Assembly: GCA_032718475.1 (NCBI GenBank)
Contig: JAUCBJ010001428.1
Location: 1 to 64,000 of the forward strand
Direction of reading: 5' to 3'
DNA from: Nemertoderma westbladi
Lineage: Eukaryota > Xenacoelomorpha > Nemertodermatida > Nemertodermatidae
Length of the DNA stretch: 64,000 bases
The translations under genes were made by a program, and so were the position numbers. The notes beneath the pieces were generated by a model. It saw nothing but the letters and a program-made list of their open reading frames with translations. It had not been told where the DNA came from and did not search any database. Below are positions 10,823 to 22,998 of this stretch, in pieces (the stretch's first letter is position 1; each line of letters opens with the position of its first letter).

Positions 10823-13800
10823 GAGTGCAATAAAGTAACTGTAGTGAATAAAACATGTTGGGAGTGCAATAAAGTAGCTGAAGGGAATAAAACATGTTGG
10901 GAGTGCAATAAAGTAACTGTAGTGAATAAGACATGTTGGGAGTGCAATAAAGTAGCTGAAGGGAATAAAACATGTTGGGAGTGGAATAAAGTAACTGAAG
11001 TGAATAAAACATGTTGGGAGTGGAATAAAGTAACTGAAGTGAATAAAACATGTTGGGAGTGCAATAAAGTAACTGTAGTGAATAAAACATGTTGGGAGTG
11101 CAATAAAGTAACTGTAGTGAATAAAACATGTTGGGAGTGCAATAAAGTAGCTGAAGGGAATAAAACATGTTGGGAGTGCAATAAAGTAACTGTAGTGAAT
11201 AAAACATGTTGGGAGTGCAATAAAGTAACTGTAGTGAATAAAACATGTTGGGAGTGGAATAAAGTAGCTGAAGGGAATAAAACATGTTGGGAGTGCAATA
11301 AAGTAACTGTAGTGAATAAAACATGTTGGGAGAGCAATAAAGTAGCTGAAGGGAATAAAACATGTTGGGAGTGCAATAAAGTATCTGTAGTGAATAAAAC
11401 ATGTTGGGAGTGCAATAAAGTAGCTGAAGGGAATAAAACATGTTGGCAGTGCAATAAAGTAGCTGAAGGGAATAAAACATGTTGGGAGTGGAATAAAGTA
11501 ACTGAAGTGAATAAAACATGTTGGGAGTGCAATAAAGTAACTGTAGTGAATAAAACATGTTGGGAGTGCAATAAAGTAACTGTAGTGAATAAAACATGTT
11601 GGGAGTGCAATAAAGTAACTGTAGTGAATAAAACATGTTGGGAGTGCAATAAAGTAACTGTAGTGAATAAAACATGTTGGGAGTGCAATAAAGTAACTGT
11701 AGTGAATAAAACATGTTGGGAGTGCAATAAAGTAACTGTAGTGAATAAAACATGTTGGGAGTGCAATAAAGTAACTGTAGTGAATAAAACATGTTGGGAG
11801 TGCAATAAAGTAGCTGAAGGGATTAAAACATGTTGGGAGTGCAATAAAGTAACTGAAGGGATAAAACATGTTGAGAGTGCAATAAAGTAACTGAAGGGAT
11901 AAAACATGTTGGGAGTGCAATAAAGTAACTGTAGTGAATAAAACATGTTGGGAGTGCAATAAAGTAGCTGAAGGGAATAAAACATGTTGGGAGTGGAATA
12001 AAGTAACTGTAGTGAATAAAACATGTTGGGAGTGCAATAAAGTAGCTGAAGGGAATAAAACATGTTGGGAGTGCAATAAAGTAACTGTAGTGAAAAAAAC
12101 ATGTTGGGAGTGCAATAAAGTAACTGTAGTGAATAAAACATGTTGGGAGTGCAATAAAGTATCTGTAGTGAATAAAACATGTTGGGAGTGCAATAAAGTA
12201 ACTGTAGTGAATAAAACATGTTGGGAGTGCAATAAAGTAGCTGAAGGGAATAAAACATGTTGGGAGTGGAATAAAGTAACTGAAGTGAATAAAACATGTT
12301 GGGAGTGCAATAAAGTAACTGTAGTGAATAAAACATGTTGGGAGTGCAATAAAGTAACTGTAGTGAATAAAACATGTTGGGAGTGCAATAAAGTAACTGT
12401 AGTGAATAAAACATGTTGGGAGTGCAATAAAGTAGCTGAAGGGAATAAAACATGTTGGGAGTGCAATAAAGTAACTGAAGGGAATAAAACATGTTGGGAG
12501 TGCAATAAAGTAACTGTAGTGAATAAAACATGTTGGGAGTGCAATAAAGTAGCTGAAGGGAATAAAACATGTTGGGAGTGGAATAAAGTAACTGAAGTGA
12601 ATAAAACATGTTGGGAGTGCAATAAAGTAACTGTAGTGGATAAAACATGTTTGGAGTGCAATAAAGTAACTGAAGGGATAAAACATGTTGGGAGTGGAAT
12701 AAAGTAACTGAAGGGAATAAAACATGTTGGGAGTGCAATAAAGTAACTGAAGGGATAAAACATGTTGGGAGTGGAATAAAGTAACTGTAGTAAATAAAAC
12801 ATGTTGGGAGTGCAATAAAGTAACTGTAGTGAATAAACCATGTTGGGAGTGCAATAAAGTAGCTGAAGGGAATAAAACATGTTGGGAGTGGAATAAAGTA
12901 ACTGAAGTGAATAAAACATGTTGGGAGTGCAATAAAGTAACTGTAGTGAATAAAACATGTTGGGAGTGCAATAAAGTAGCTGAAGGGAATAAAACATGTT
13001 GGGAGTGGAATAAAGTAACTGAAGTGAATAAAACATGTTGGGAGTGCAATAAAGTAACTGTAGTGAATAAAACATGTTGGGAGTGCAATAAAGTAACTGA
13101 AGGGATAAAACATGTTGGGAGTGGAATAAAGTAACTGAAGGTAATAAAACATGTTGGGAGTGCAATAAAGTAACTGAAGGGATAAAACATGTTGGGAGTG
13201 GAATAAAGTAACTGAAGTGAATAAAACATGTTGGGAGTGCAATAAAGTAACTGTAGTGAATAAAACATGTTGGGAGTGCAATAAAGTAACTGTAGTGAAT
13301 AAAACATGTTGGGAGTGCAATAAAGTAACTGAAGGGATAAAACATGTTGGGAGTGGAATAAAGTAACTGAAGGGAATAAAACATGTTGGGAGTGCAATAA
13401 AGTAACTGAAGTGAATAAAACATGATGGGAGTGCAATAAAGTAACTGAAGGGATAAAACATGTTGGGAGTGCAATAAAGTAACTGAAGTGAATAAAATAT
13501 GTTGGGAGTGCAATAAAGTAACTGAAGGGATAAAACATGTTGGGAGTGGAATAAAGTAACTGAAGGGAATAAAACATGTTGGGAGTGCAATAAAGTAACT
13601 GAAGTGAATAAAACATGTTGGGAGTGCAATAAAGTAACTGAAGGGAATAAAACATGTTGGGAGTGCAATAAAGTAAATGAAGGAAATAAACCATGTTGAG
13701 AGTGCAATAAAGTAACTGAAGGGAATAAAACATGTTGGGAGTGCAATAAAGTAACTGTAGTGAATAAAACATGTTGGGAGTGCAATAAAGTAACTGTAGT

Positions 13801-13925
13801 GAATAAAACATGTTGGGAGTGCAATAAAGTAACTGAAGTGAATAAAACATGTTGGGAGTGCAATAAAGTAACTGAAGTGAATAAAACATGTTGGGAGTGC
13901 AATAAAGTAACTGTAGTGAATAAAT
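10823..13925. repeat. 39-bp minisatellite, right block, with frame-breaking 38-bp units
   Basis: Continuation of the left array. The diagnostic variants reappear at 11327 (GGGAGAGC) and 11447 (TTGGCAG). Subtracting the 4576-bp insertion (element plus one target copy) puts them exactly 2106 bp after the previous copies, so this is the fourth higher-order repeat. From about 11820 on, units lose one base (GGGATAAAAC in place of GGGAATAAAAC) and diverge, as expected at the edge of an array where exchange is less frequent. These 38-bp units break every long frame and argue against coding. Each unit has two AATAAA hexamers on the plus strand and none on the minus strand. Confidence 0.97.
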
Positions 13926-13948
13926 TAAATATAAAGATGGAGGCGCAC

Positions 13949-14382
13949 CTGGTAGTGATTGTGAAGTTGATTGCTGGGGAGTCGACGAAATATTCGGGTT
14001 ACAGATTTGAGGAACTGATTCGTAAATTCGATATAAAATGGAGTCGGTCGATGGACTTATTATATCTGAGTTTCCTTCTATATTAGAGAGATTCAAGTCG
14101 GAGTCCCCCGACGGTGGGAGTTGGTTAGGAGGTAAAGAACAGTCGATATTCATCGGTTCGATAGGCGGAATGGAACATTCCGATTGGATCTCTTCCTTAA
14201 TGATAACTTCAGGAGCACCGCTAGGGGGAGACCTTGTAATTGGAGACGTTACAGTTACAGTTAGTGGAGGGGCCACAGACTGGCTAGGGGGCCCCGCTGA
14301 CGGGTGGGAAATAAACTGGGGTTGATTTATCGGGCGCCCCCTACCGCCTCTCTGTAGAACAGTCGATCCTCTTCCTAAAAAC
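13949..14382 (-). CDS. Exon 2 of an unrecognised gene, Pro/Ser-rich
   Basis: Inferred internal exon. The minus strand has an acceptor ending TTTTTATAG before 14382 and a donor CAG|GTGCGC after 13949. With exon 1 the junction completes an Arg codon and stays in frame. It encodes about 144 residues: an Arg/Gly-rich start (GRGSTVLQRGGRGRP), then Pro/Ser-rich, probably disordered sequence with one VIIKEEIQ stretch that fits a sumoylation consensus (IKEE). No domain is recognised. Past the donor the frame runs into the minisatellite, which I take as intron. The next exon would lie left of the window. The function is unknown; a nuclear or RNA-associated role is only a guess from composition. Confidence 0.55.
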
Positions 14383-15093
14383 CTATAAAAATATAATATA
14401 TACCGGTAACAGAAATCCAACTAAATAATTATTATTTGAAAAGGAAAATATCTTATATTGGAAGTATCACTAATGTTAGGCCCTATAATATTTAATATTC
14501 TTATATTATTTAATATTCTTTTATTATTTAATATGCTTAGATTATTTAACATTCTAATATTATTAGATTATTATTATTATTAGAATATTATGTATTCCCA
14601 GACCAGCTAGTGTGAATGACAGAATGAACTCCATTCAGGAGCCTTTCTTCTACATCTTCTGTTTGTTTTAGTTTATTGTTTTGGTTAAAATATCGTGCCA
14701 CTGTAACCTGCTCCTCTCCCTAAATTGAGAATTTAACATTGAGGCGGGATATTAATTCGCCAAGGTGGAGAATTATCTGAGACTAATAGGTCAGAGAGTA
14801 CATTACTAAGTTAAATTATATAACCATGCAATAGTAAATAATGAGTAAAGAATATGGCTGTGTTTAATTGATTATCTGTGAAATTTACACCTGGCAGAAA
14901 TTAAGGCTTGCCTGACTGACTGAAGGACTGGAACTGACCCTAAACATTTAAAACAAAATGTAATGCTGTAATAGGGAGAGGCTCCCACAAAGTTATGGCC
15001 TGTGCTGCTGTGGTCTCCCACTCCCACAACCTAAATCCTGAATTCCGCCCTGGGTTGTGTCTTCCAGTATCAACCTGTCCCACCTAGACCTAC

Positions 15094-15521
15094 CTGTATC
15101 TTCCAGTTCTACCACTCATGAAGGGTGATCCGGTATTCCTGTGCCGTAAACTCGAATAAGGTAATCTTTCAATGTAGGACGATTGTTGCGTCCCGCCTCT
15201 TGGTAGCGATGGAATGTTTGGCACGGTGTCTAAGGCCCCACTGGTAGAGTTATCCTGTAAACTGTTCCATGATGTTGGTTGTAGTTCGCTGTCTAGCCTT
15301 CCAGTATCGTTGCCTAGCAACTTCTGTAACCAGACTGTTATTTGTCCAGCTGTACAATTAGTCGTTACAAAATCGTCTAAGAAACTCGAATCATTCTTAA
15401 GATAATCTATAAGAAAGGACCTCATAAACGCGCCGTTCTCCAAACAGATGTTTATAAAAGTTGATTTGGATATTAGAAACGCTGATGTTAAATCCACAGG
15501 AAGGACTGGTCCCTGAACCAT
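15094..15521 (-). CDS. Exon 1 of the same unrecognised gene, with start codon
   Basis: Starts at an ATG (15519-15521 on the plus strand) in a good context (A at -3, G at +4) and ends at a strong donor, ACAG|GTAGGT, in phase 2. The 711-nt intron (14383-15093) ends in AG and the frame continues in exon 2. The 142 residues have a folded-looking first half (FLISKSTFINICLENGAFM, then further hydrophobic, helix-like sequence up to about residue 70), then Ser/Asn/Pro-rich sequence and an Arg-rich end (SGRTGRYR). I do not recognise the family. Together the exons make an N-terminal fragment of about 287 residues. Confidence 0.55.
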
Positions 15522-15961
15522 CGTAGTACAATGTTAGTTGATGTGTATGTCTGGATATACAGATATAGGTAGGCCTAATCCTGCTTCAATCTGTCAATGC
15601 GGGGTACTGGCAGACTGGGATATAGGATCAGGCTGTCAGAGCTCAGAGGGTAGGCCTAGGTAATCCAGTAGGCCTACAGCAGTACGATAATCAAACTGCA
15701 ATAGCAACCGACTGACCGATCGGGATGGTAGGCAAATTGAGCAATGACTGAAACTGCATGAGCAACGATGAATGACAGAACAGAGTACCGGTACAAGCTG
15801 GTTCATGGAGTACAGTAGGCCTACTATAGCGGGATATCACTTGTTTCAGTATCTACTCTACAGTAGCTAGACCTACGATCTGTACTATACCAATTAAGTG
15901 AGAAATATATATCATGGCCTAGTATAATGTAACTGTAACAAACTGTAATAACATTCTTATA
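15522..15961. other. Upstream region of the minus-strand gene, no feature seen
   Basis: Non-coding DNA rich in TAGGCCTA-type palindromes. It should contain the promoter and 5' UTR of the gene starting at 15521, but no TATA box or other element stands out. Confidence 0.5.
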
Positions 15962-16944
15962 GTCGAGTCAATCTAGCAAAAAACCCATAAGTATTTCGCA
16001 ATCAATCCGTACCACATATTTTGGATTCTATATTACCTTATTAATGACCAAAAAAAAGTCTACAAAATTTTATTTTGCGGATCATATGTTTATTCAGGGA
16101 AATTCTGCGTAAATTTGCATAACACAAGCCAAACAAAAGGAACAGTAGGGAAAAGTAAGTAGCAAATTGGTGATGTTCCAGAATAATTTAATTAATTTCA
16201 CAATAAGCTGTGATTCAATGGGAAATTAGTAATATTTACACTGGCGTGTTACACATTAATTGCTATATCTCGGAAACTAGAAGTCGCATCAAATTTTTAA
16301 ATATATCAAAAACTTCACGATATATTAAGCTAACTGTTGTAAAAAAATTATACAATTCCACTGCAAGGAAATTTCATAATTTCCATTAATGTTAGTGAAG
16401 ATTTTTCACATACTTAAATTGTGATTGCTCTATTGATTTTAGGTGTAATTTATTTATTTGTTTTAGTTTAGAAACCACAATAGTTTATCATATAACAAAT
16501 AAATTTTTTGGGGATAAGGGTTTTTGAGGTCGATAAATCCGATGGGCGAGGTTACATCCACCCGTTTAGTAGAGAAGTTGTGTAAATAAGCTCCCTGTAT
16601 TGTACCAGCAAAATTGGTATTAAAAATGGTTAAATTATTAGACAAATTTCCGTTGCTCTGGAAACTAAATTGGTAACTATATAGAAGTGCATACTTCTGT
16701 CAATCGATAGTCATTAGAGTAAAGTTTGTCTGTACCAAATTTGGAGAAAATCCCACCAATAGACCCCTTGTTGCTATGTAAAATCCATGTTGCTAAGGAA
16801 AGAAACAGGAAATTGAAGGTGATCCGCATAATATATTTTTATAGACTTTTTTGGGGGTATTAACAAGGCAATGTAGAATAGTTGTTTGGATGAATTGCGA
16901 ATTTGTTATGGGTTGACCCCCTTTTTCGGCTAGATTGACTCGCC
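15962..16944. mobile_element. Foldback / TIR element of 983 bp, non-autonomous
   Basis: The left end starts GTCGAGTCAATCTAGC and the right end is the reverse complement of GGCGAGTCAATCTAGC. Similarity between the inverted ends continues, imperfectly, for roughly 130 bp on each side (through AAAAAAGTCTA and TTTTGCGGATCA). The interior has no coding potential. A related left end lies at 32611. This is a DNA transposon derivative of unknown superfamily; I could not settle a target duplication. Confidence 0.7.
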
Positions 16945-18100
16945 TATTAGGTGAAAGCCAAAGCTGATTAGTGATTTTCATCGGCAGGGCGGTACTGTTA
17001 TGAGATATAAGTAAATTTCTACCATGTAGGGTGTAATGCGCTTAACAAATTCATCATCCTATTGATACGCCATTTAATTGTAATAGTAGTTTTAATAGTT
17101 TTAAGAAAGGTGTGGATTGGATAGTTGTTATGAAGTGTTCAACCTTAGGAGTTTAGTGACGCCCACGCTGCCTTCGGTAACAGCCAAAAACGACGAGCCT
17201 TCATGTTTCGTGTTTAACAAGTTAACTGATCACTTTCAAATTACTTTGTAAACTTGGACAGTGTTGTTAGAACTGTTTTCACCCAGCCGCAGCCATGGAA
17301 TACCTGGGTGATTGTGGTGGCTCTGAGCGGCCAGTTTTGTAATCTTATTTTTGTTTCTCCGACTTTTTCGAACTCATTCGAACGACTTTACAAAACTAAA
17401 GGAAGACAAACGTTTTTTTTTATTTTTTTTTGTTCTCCCGACTTTTGCAAACTCGTTTGAACAAACACTCAGGAAAACAAAAAAACTTGCAAGGCCAACG
17501 CTCGCTCAACGCTCCACCAACTTCGCCAATACGCCATATGAAGCTTTATTACTAAAACCTAACAGGAAAAATTAACAACAACAATAAAAACAACAACGTA
17601 GTGATAGTAAATACTAGAGGTCTCGCTGCGCGGATCTAAAAATAAATACCCCCAGCTCCAATCTGCCAGTAGTGCGTAGTGGTACTAAAACTATAACTAA
17701 TAATTTAGTTAAAACTATAACAAAACACAATGCGACTAGATTATTACTCAGTATTACTGGTATGACGTGACATAAGGTAAGGTTTCAAATACAATATTTA
17801 GATATTAAGGACAGAATGTAGCCGAGAATATATATGTAGGCTCAAGGCGTACTAATATCTTATAAAATAATTAAAGGGTTTGACTAAAGTCCGCATTCGT
17901 ATTCTACGATAACTATAAAATAATTCTTATTACATAGGAAAAGTGGAACTTTTTTCATTATTCTTGAGGGATCTCGTCAGCGAGTGAATAAAGGGTTGAG
18001 AGTATTGAAAACAAATGTTCTACTGTAGTTTTTTTATTATTTTTTTTTACTGCTGCAAATTTTTTATACTTTAAGTAGATCATTTAGTACGCCTATGTTT
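16945..18100. other. Intergenic, with a short imperfect direct duplication at 17345-17480
   Basis: No gene supported. Two imperfect copies of a segment with TTTGT(T)TCTCCCGACTTTT and AAACTCGTTTGAAC lie about 80-90 bp apart near 17350 and 17430. Short ORFs here are low-complexity and unsupported. Confidence 0.5.
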
Positions 18101-18121
18101 GGGGGGGGGGGGGGGGGGGGG
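18101..18121 (+). repeat. Poly(G) tract, 21 bp
   Basis: Uninterrupted run of 21 G. Length may be affected by sequencing or polymorphism. Confidence 0.9.
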
Positions 18122-18463
18122 TAGGTTTATATTTGTATGCAGTACTGTATCTTCTTAATCTGATCTTACATAGTTCTAATAAATACAGTCGACTTCTATT
18201 GTATTACATCCGGTTATTATTATTGTATACTGAAGTGGTTTCGTGACTATAAGCTGGAATGAAAGTTCATTGTTGTTATTGCTTTATAGTTTACTTCGGA
18301 ATTTCGTACACTATCTTTAACTTAGTAATTCCTTTTGTCCGATAAATAATGCATATTTTTAGTAAGTAAATTCGCTTCTTCATTTACCATCCTCAACTAG
18401 ATGATTTCTTAAATCCCACAAATAATTTCAATTACAGTATATATAATTGCATTTTGGGGTGAT

Positions 18464-18826
18464 TCATTGGTGGTAGAATGCTTTAGTGAGTTTCTGTAGA
18501 TATTCAGCACTTATCTCCATGTAATTTATCAGACCAACCACCCAATTTTCTTGGGTATCTCTATCTGCGAACCAGATGTAGCATTCTTTATGTGCTTCTA
18601 GATGACGGGAAATGGCAGGCAGATGTAAGTAAGCTTTTTTCTTAGCTTCCTTTGATTTCTTCTTTATTTTTATCCCATATTGTCTTGTTGTAGAACACCT
18701 CTTGCCTTGCACTGCTTCAAAATAATACTTATCCAAGTTGAACACCCTCTGAAACTTTTTCGTTGCCTTTGTCTTTTTTGTTTCCATTCCTCGATATCTC
18801 AGCTTCCTATATCGGAATAATATCAG
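18464..18826 (-). CDS. Probable 3'-terminal exon with a PH-like domain
   Basis: The open stretch ends at a stop at 18464-18466 and begins after a possible acceptor (CCCCACAG before 18826). An alternative acceptor is GATATAG, 24 nt further on. It encodes about 120 residues: a basic start (KTKATKKF), beta-strand-like segments (FNLDKYYFEAV, YGIKIKKK, YLHLPAI, ECYIWFADRD) and a closing amphipathic helix around ENWVVGLINYM. The FADRDTQENWVVGL pattern, with its conserved Trp in the last helix, is typical of pleckstrin-homology domains, which bind phosphoinositides or proteins at membranes. Many Lys residues lie on the early strands. No upstream exon was found, so the parent protein is unknown; an isolated pseudo-exon is possible. 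Confidence 0.5.
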   Translation of the reverse strand: MILFRYRKLRYRGMETKKTKATKKFQRVFNLDKYYFEAVQGKRCSTTRQYGIKIKKKSKEAKKKAYLHLPAISRHLEAHKECYIWFADRDTQENWVVGLINYMEISAEYLQKLTKAFYHQ

Positions 18827-19098
18827 CTGTGGGGTTTCATATAGATTCAATTGTCCCCAAAATGATTTATCTTTCTCTTTATCCTGATATGCGTATATTA
18901 TATCTTCTTCATCAAATACCTAAGTTAATAATAAATATAATTAAACTAATCTATATAAAATTCTCTAAAAAATATAAATAAATTAAATTAAATACTTTAT
19001 TACGTATTTCTACTGTATATACTGTAATACTTTTATTCCGCAGACATAGGCTACTTTATGAAGACCAGTTGAATTACTAATAACTGTGAACAAAACTT

Positions 19099-22026
19099 AG
19101 GAGTAGCGCCGCCCCTACCCTCGGGTAGCAGATAGCAGTAGCGCCCACCCCTACCTTCAGGTAGCAGATAGGAGTAGCGCCCATCCCTACCTTCGGGTAG
19201 CAGATAGGAGTAGCGACCACCCCCACCTTCGGGTAACATAGCAGATAGGAGTAGCGCCCACACCTACCCTCGGGTAGCAGATAGGAGTAGCGCCCACCCT
19301 TACCTTCTGGTAGCAGATAGGAGTAGCGCCCACCCCTACCTTCGGATAGCAGATAGGAGTAGCGCCCACCCCTACCTTCAGGTAGCAGATAGGAGTAGCG
19401 CCCATCCCTACCTTCGGGTAGCAGATAGGAGTAGCGACCACCCCTACCTTCGGGTAGCAGATATGAGTAGCGCCCACCCCTACCTTCGGGTAGCAGATAG
19501 GAGTAGTGCCCACCCCTACTTTCGGGCAGCAGATAGGAGTAGCGCCCACCCCTACCTTGGGGTAGCAGATAGGAGTAGCGCCCACCCCTACCATCGGATA
19601 GCAGATAGGAGTAGCGCCTACCCATACCTCCGGGTAGCAGATAGGAGTAGTGCCACCCCTACCTTCGGGTAGCAGATATCAGTAGCGCCTATCCCCACCT
19701 TCGGGTAGCAGATAGGAGTAGCACCCACCCCTACCTTCTGGTAGCAGATAAGAGTAGCGCCCACCCCTACCTTCGTGTAGCTGATATGAGTAGCGCCCAC
19801 CCCTACCTTCGGGTAGCAGATAGGAGTAACGCCCACCCCTACCTTCGGGTAGCAGATAGGAGTAGCGCCCACCACTACCCTCGGGTAGCTGATAGGAGTA
19901 GCGCCCACCCCTACCTTCGGGTATGAGATAGGAGCAGCGCCCGCCCCTACCTTCGGGTGGCTAATAGGAGTAGCGCCCGCCCCTACCTTCGGGTAGCAGA
20001 TAGGAGTAGCATCAACCCCTACCTTCGGGTAGCAGATAGGAGTAGCGGCCGCCCCTACCTTCGGGTAGCAGATAGGAGTAGCGCCCGCCCCTACCTTCGG
20101 GTGGCAGATAGGAGTAGCGCCCACCCCTACCTTCTGGTTGCAGATAGGAGTAGGGCCCACCCCTACCTTCAGGTAGCAGATAGGAGTAGCGCCAACCCCT
20201 ACCTTCTGGTTGCAGATAGGAGTAGGGCCCACCCCTACCTTGGGGTAGCAGATTGGAGTAGCGCCCACCCCTACCATCGGATAGCAGATAGGAGTAGCGC
20301 CCACCCCTACCTTCGGGTAGCATATAGGAGTAGGGCCCACCCCTACCTTCGGGTAGCAGATAGGAGTAGCGCCCACCCCTACCTTCGGGTAGCATATAGG
20401 AGTAGCGCCCACCCCTACCTTCGGGTAGTAGATAGGAGTAGCATCAACCCCTACCTTCGGGTAGCAGATAGGAGTAGCGGCCGCCCATACCTTCGGGTAG
20501 CAAATAGGAGTAGTGCCACCCCTACCTTCGGGTAGCAGATATCAGTAGCGCCTATCCCCACCTTCGGGTAGCAGATAGGAGTAGCGCCTACCCCTACCTT
20601 CTGGTAGCAGATAGGAGTAGAGCCCACCCCTACCTTCGGATAGCAGATAGGAGTAACGCCCACCCCTGCCTTCGGGTAGCAGATAGGAGTAGCGCCCACC
20701 CCTACCTTCGGGTAGCTGATAGGAGTAGCGCCCACCCCTACCTTCAGGTATGAGATAGGAGTAGCGCCCGCCCCTACCTTCGGGTGGCTAATAGGAGTAG
20801 CGCCCGCCCCTACCTTCGGGTAGCAGATAGGAGTAGCATCAACCCCTACCTTTGGGTAGCAGATAGGAGTAGCGGCCGCCCCTACCTTCGGGTAGCAGAT
20901 AGGAGTAGCGCCCGCCCCTACCTTCGGGTGGCAGATAAGAGTAGCGCCCACCCCTACCTTCTGGTTGCAGATAGGAGTAGGGCCCACCCCTCCCTTCAGG
21001 TTGCAGATAGGAGTAGCGCCCACCCCCACCTTCGGGTAGCAGATAGGAGTAGTAGCGCCCATCCCTACCTTCGGGTAGCAGATAGGTGTAGCGCCCGCCC
21101 CTACCCTCCCTCGGGTAGCAGATAGGAGTAGCGCACACCCCTACCTTCGGGTAGTATATAGGAGTAGCGTCCACCCCTACCTTCGGGTAGCAGATATGAG
21201 TAGCGCCCACCCCTACCTTCGGGTAGCATATAGGAGTAGGGCCCACCCCTACCTTCGGGTAACAGATAGGAGTAGCGCCCACCCCTACCTTCGGGTAGCA
21301 GATAGGAGTAGCGCCCACCCCTACCTTCGGGTAGCAGATAGGAGTAGCACCAACCCCTACCTTCGGGTAGCAGATAGGAGTAGTAGCGCCCATCCCTACC
21401 TTCGGGTAGCAGATAGGTGTAGCGCCCGCCCCTACCCTCCCTCGGGTAGCAGATAGGAGTAGCGCACACCCCTACCTTCGGGTAGTATATAGGAGTAGCG
21501 TCCACCCCTACCTTCGGGTAGCAGATATGAGTAGCGCCCACCCCTACCTTCGGGTAGCATATAGGAGTAGGGCCCACCCCTACCTTCGGGTAACAGATAG
21601 GAGTAGCGCCCACCCCTACCTTCGGGTAGCAGATAGGAGTAGCGCCCACCCCTACCTTCGGGTAGCAGATAGGAGTAGCACCAACCCCTACCTTCGCGTA
21701 GCAGATAGGAGTAGGGCCCACCCCTACCTTCAGGTAGCAGGTAGGAGTAGCGCCAACCCCTATTTTCTGGTTGCAGATAGGAGTAGGGCCCACCCCTACC
21801 TTCGGGTAGCAGATATAGGAGTAGCGCCCACCCCTACCCTTGTGTAGCAGATAGGAGTAGCGCTCACCCCTACCTTCGGGTAGCAGATAGGAGTAGCGCT
21901 CACCCCTACCTTCGGGTAGCAGATAGGAGTAACGCCCACACATACATTCGGGTTGCAGATAGGAGTAGCGCCCATCCCTACATTCGGGTTGCAGATAGTA
22001 GTAGCGCCCATCGCTATCTTCTGGTT
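19099..22026. repeat. 36-bp minisatellite with higher-order duplications
   Basis: About 80 tandem copies of a 36-bp unit (GGAGTAGCGCCCACCCCTAC, then CTTCGGGTAGCAGATA). The length is divisible by 3, so long frames are open on both strands; the repetitive peptides (for example PEGRGGRYSYLL) are by-products. Segments are duplicated at larger scale. A TAGTGCCACCC variant recurs after 863 bp (19651 and 20514), and a block starting GATAGGTGTAGCGCCCGCCC recurs after 331 bp (21081 and 21412). The array ends at 22026 in decayed units. Confidence 0.95.
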
Positions 22027-22329
22027 GGTTGCAGCTATCAAAAGAGGAGCCTTCGGGTCGCCTCCACTTCGACTCACTGTTTGCTTTTTACTTTAGTATA
22101 TTATATATTATATACATGAAAAATATGATAAAACTAAATAATAAGTCAATTCAACATTCAGCTTTAGGCCCCGGCGGCTTTAATTGGTAACATTGTCAGA
22201 CATATATAAGAATATAGGAAGCATAATATATATTATATTATCACTAGAGCTCTGCTTGAGAGTTCCTGCAGCTATTATTAGTTTGTTTGTTTGTTTGTGG
22301 CTGTGTGTGTGGCAGGAATATTTGAATCC

Positions 22330-22620
22330 AAATAAGTTGGTCAATCATGGATGAAATGGAACCAAACTTGGTACACATGTAGCCTATCAAAAGTTTAGAA
22401 ATCTACACACAGACAGACTTCTATAGCCCCTCTGTCTGCCGCTAGGGGGCGAATTGACAGAAACGTAAAAGTAGGCCTAGCTTTAATTAAAGAACCAACC
22501 ATCAGATTCATATGAAATTAGGTAGTAGTAACCTACGAGCATTGCTTAATAATTAGAAATTCTACACACCGACAGACAGACTTTTACAGTTCCTAGGGGG
22601 CGAATTGTCAGAGTTCCAGT
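22330..22620. repeat. Dispersed repeat with two related halves
   Basis: TTTAGAAATCTACACAC plus GACAGACAGACTT-like sequence followed by CTAGGGGGCGAATTG occurs twice (near 22395-22455 and 22555-22605). Related sequence containing GGTACATATGTAG and CAAAAGTTTAGAAAT is at 27364-27400. Probably a fragment of a dispersed element; the type is unknown. Confidence 0.5.
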
Positions 22621-22805
22621 TCATCGTGCTTAGCACGGTTTAATATCCATAATATACAGTACATAAATGAAGATGCACATAAGGTAGATAAATATAAAAA
22701 ATACAAGTAGTCTGGCAAAGTCTTGAACCGAAAAATGACACCCATGTATAATAAAAGGTTGGGCGAGGATATATCATATATAAAATGGTTGCGCCTAAAT
22801 AAAAT

Positions 22806-22998
22806 AGTCGGGCATAAAATGGTCGGACATAAAATGGTTGGACGTAAAATGGTCGGACATAAAATGGTCGGACGTAAAATGGTTAGACGTAAAATGGTCG
22901 GACGTACAATGGTCGGACGTAAAATGGTCGGACTAAAATGGTTGGACGTAAAATGGTTGGACGTAAAATGGTCGGACGTAAAATTGTCGGGCATAGAA
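22806..22998. repeat. 15-bp tandem repeat, about 13 copies
   Basis: Unit GTCGGACGTAAAATG with C/T and A/G variants and one 14-bp copy. It stays mostly open in one frame but is too simple to be a gene. Confidence 0.9.

Noticed and set aside
10714-13902. 1062-codon minus-strand frame through the right block, ending in the gypsy LTR.
   Set aside because: It switches between repeat translations at 38-bp units, which shows it follows repeat structure and not a protein.
17254-17575. Small plus-strand ORFs near 17.3 kb.
   Set aside because: They lie on a low-complexity duplicated segment with poly(T) and have no domain or splice support.
19051-21943. Gly/Tyr-rich repeat proteins on both strands of the 36-bp array.
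   Set aside because: Unit length divisible by three keeps frames open; no flanking coding sequence or splice structure.
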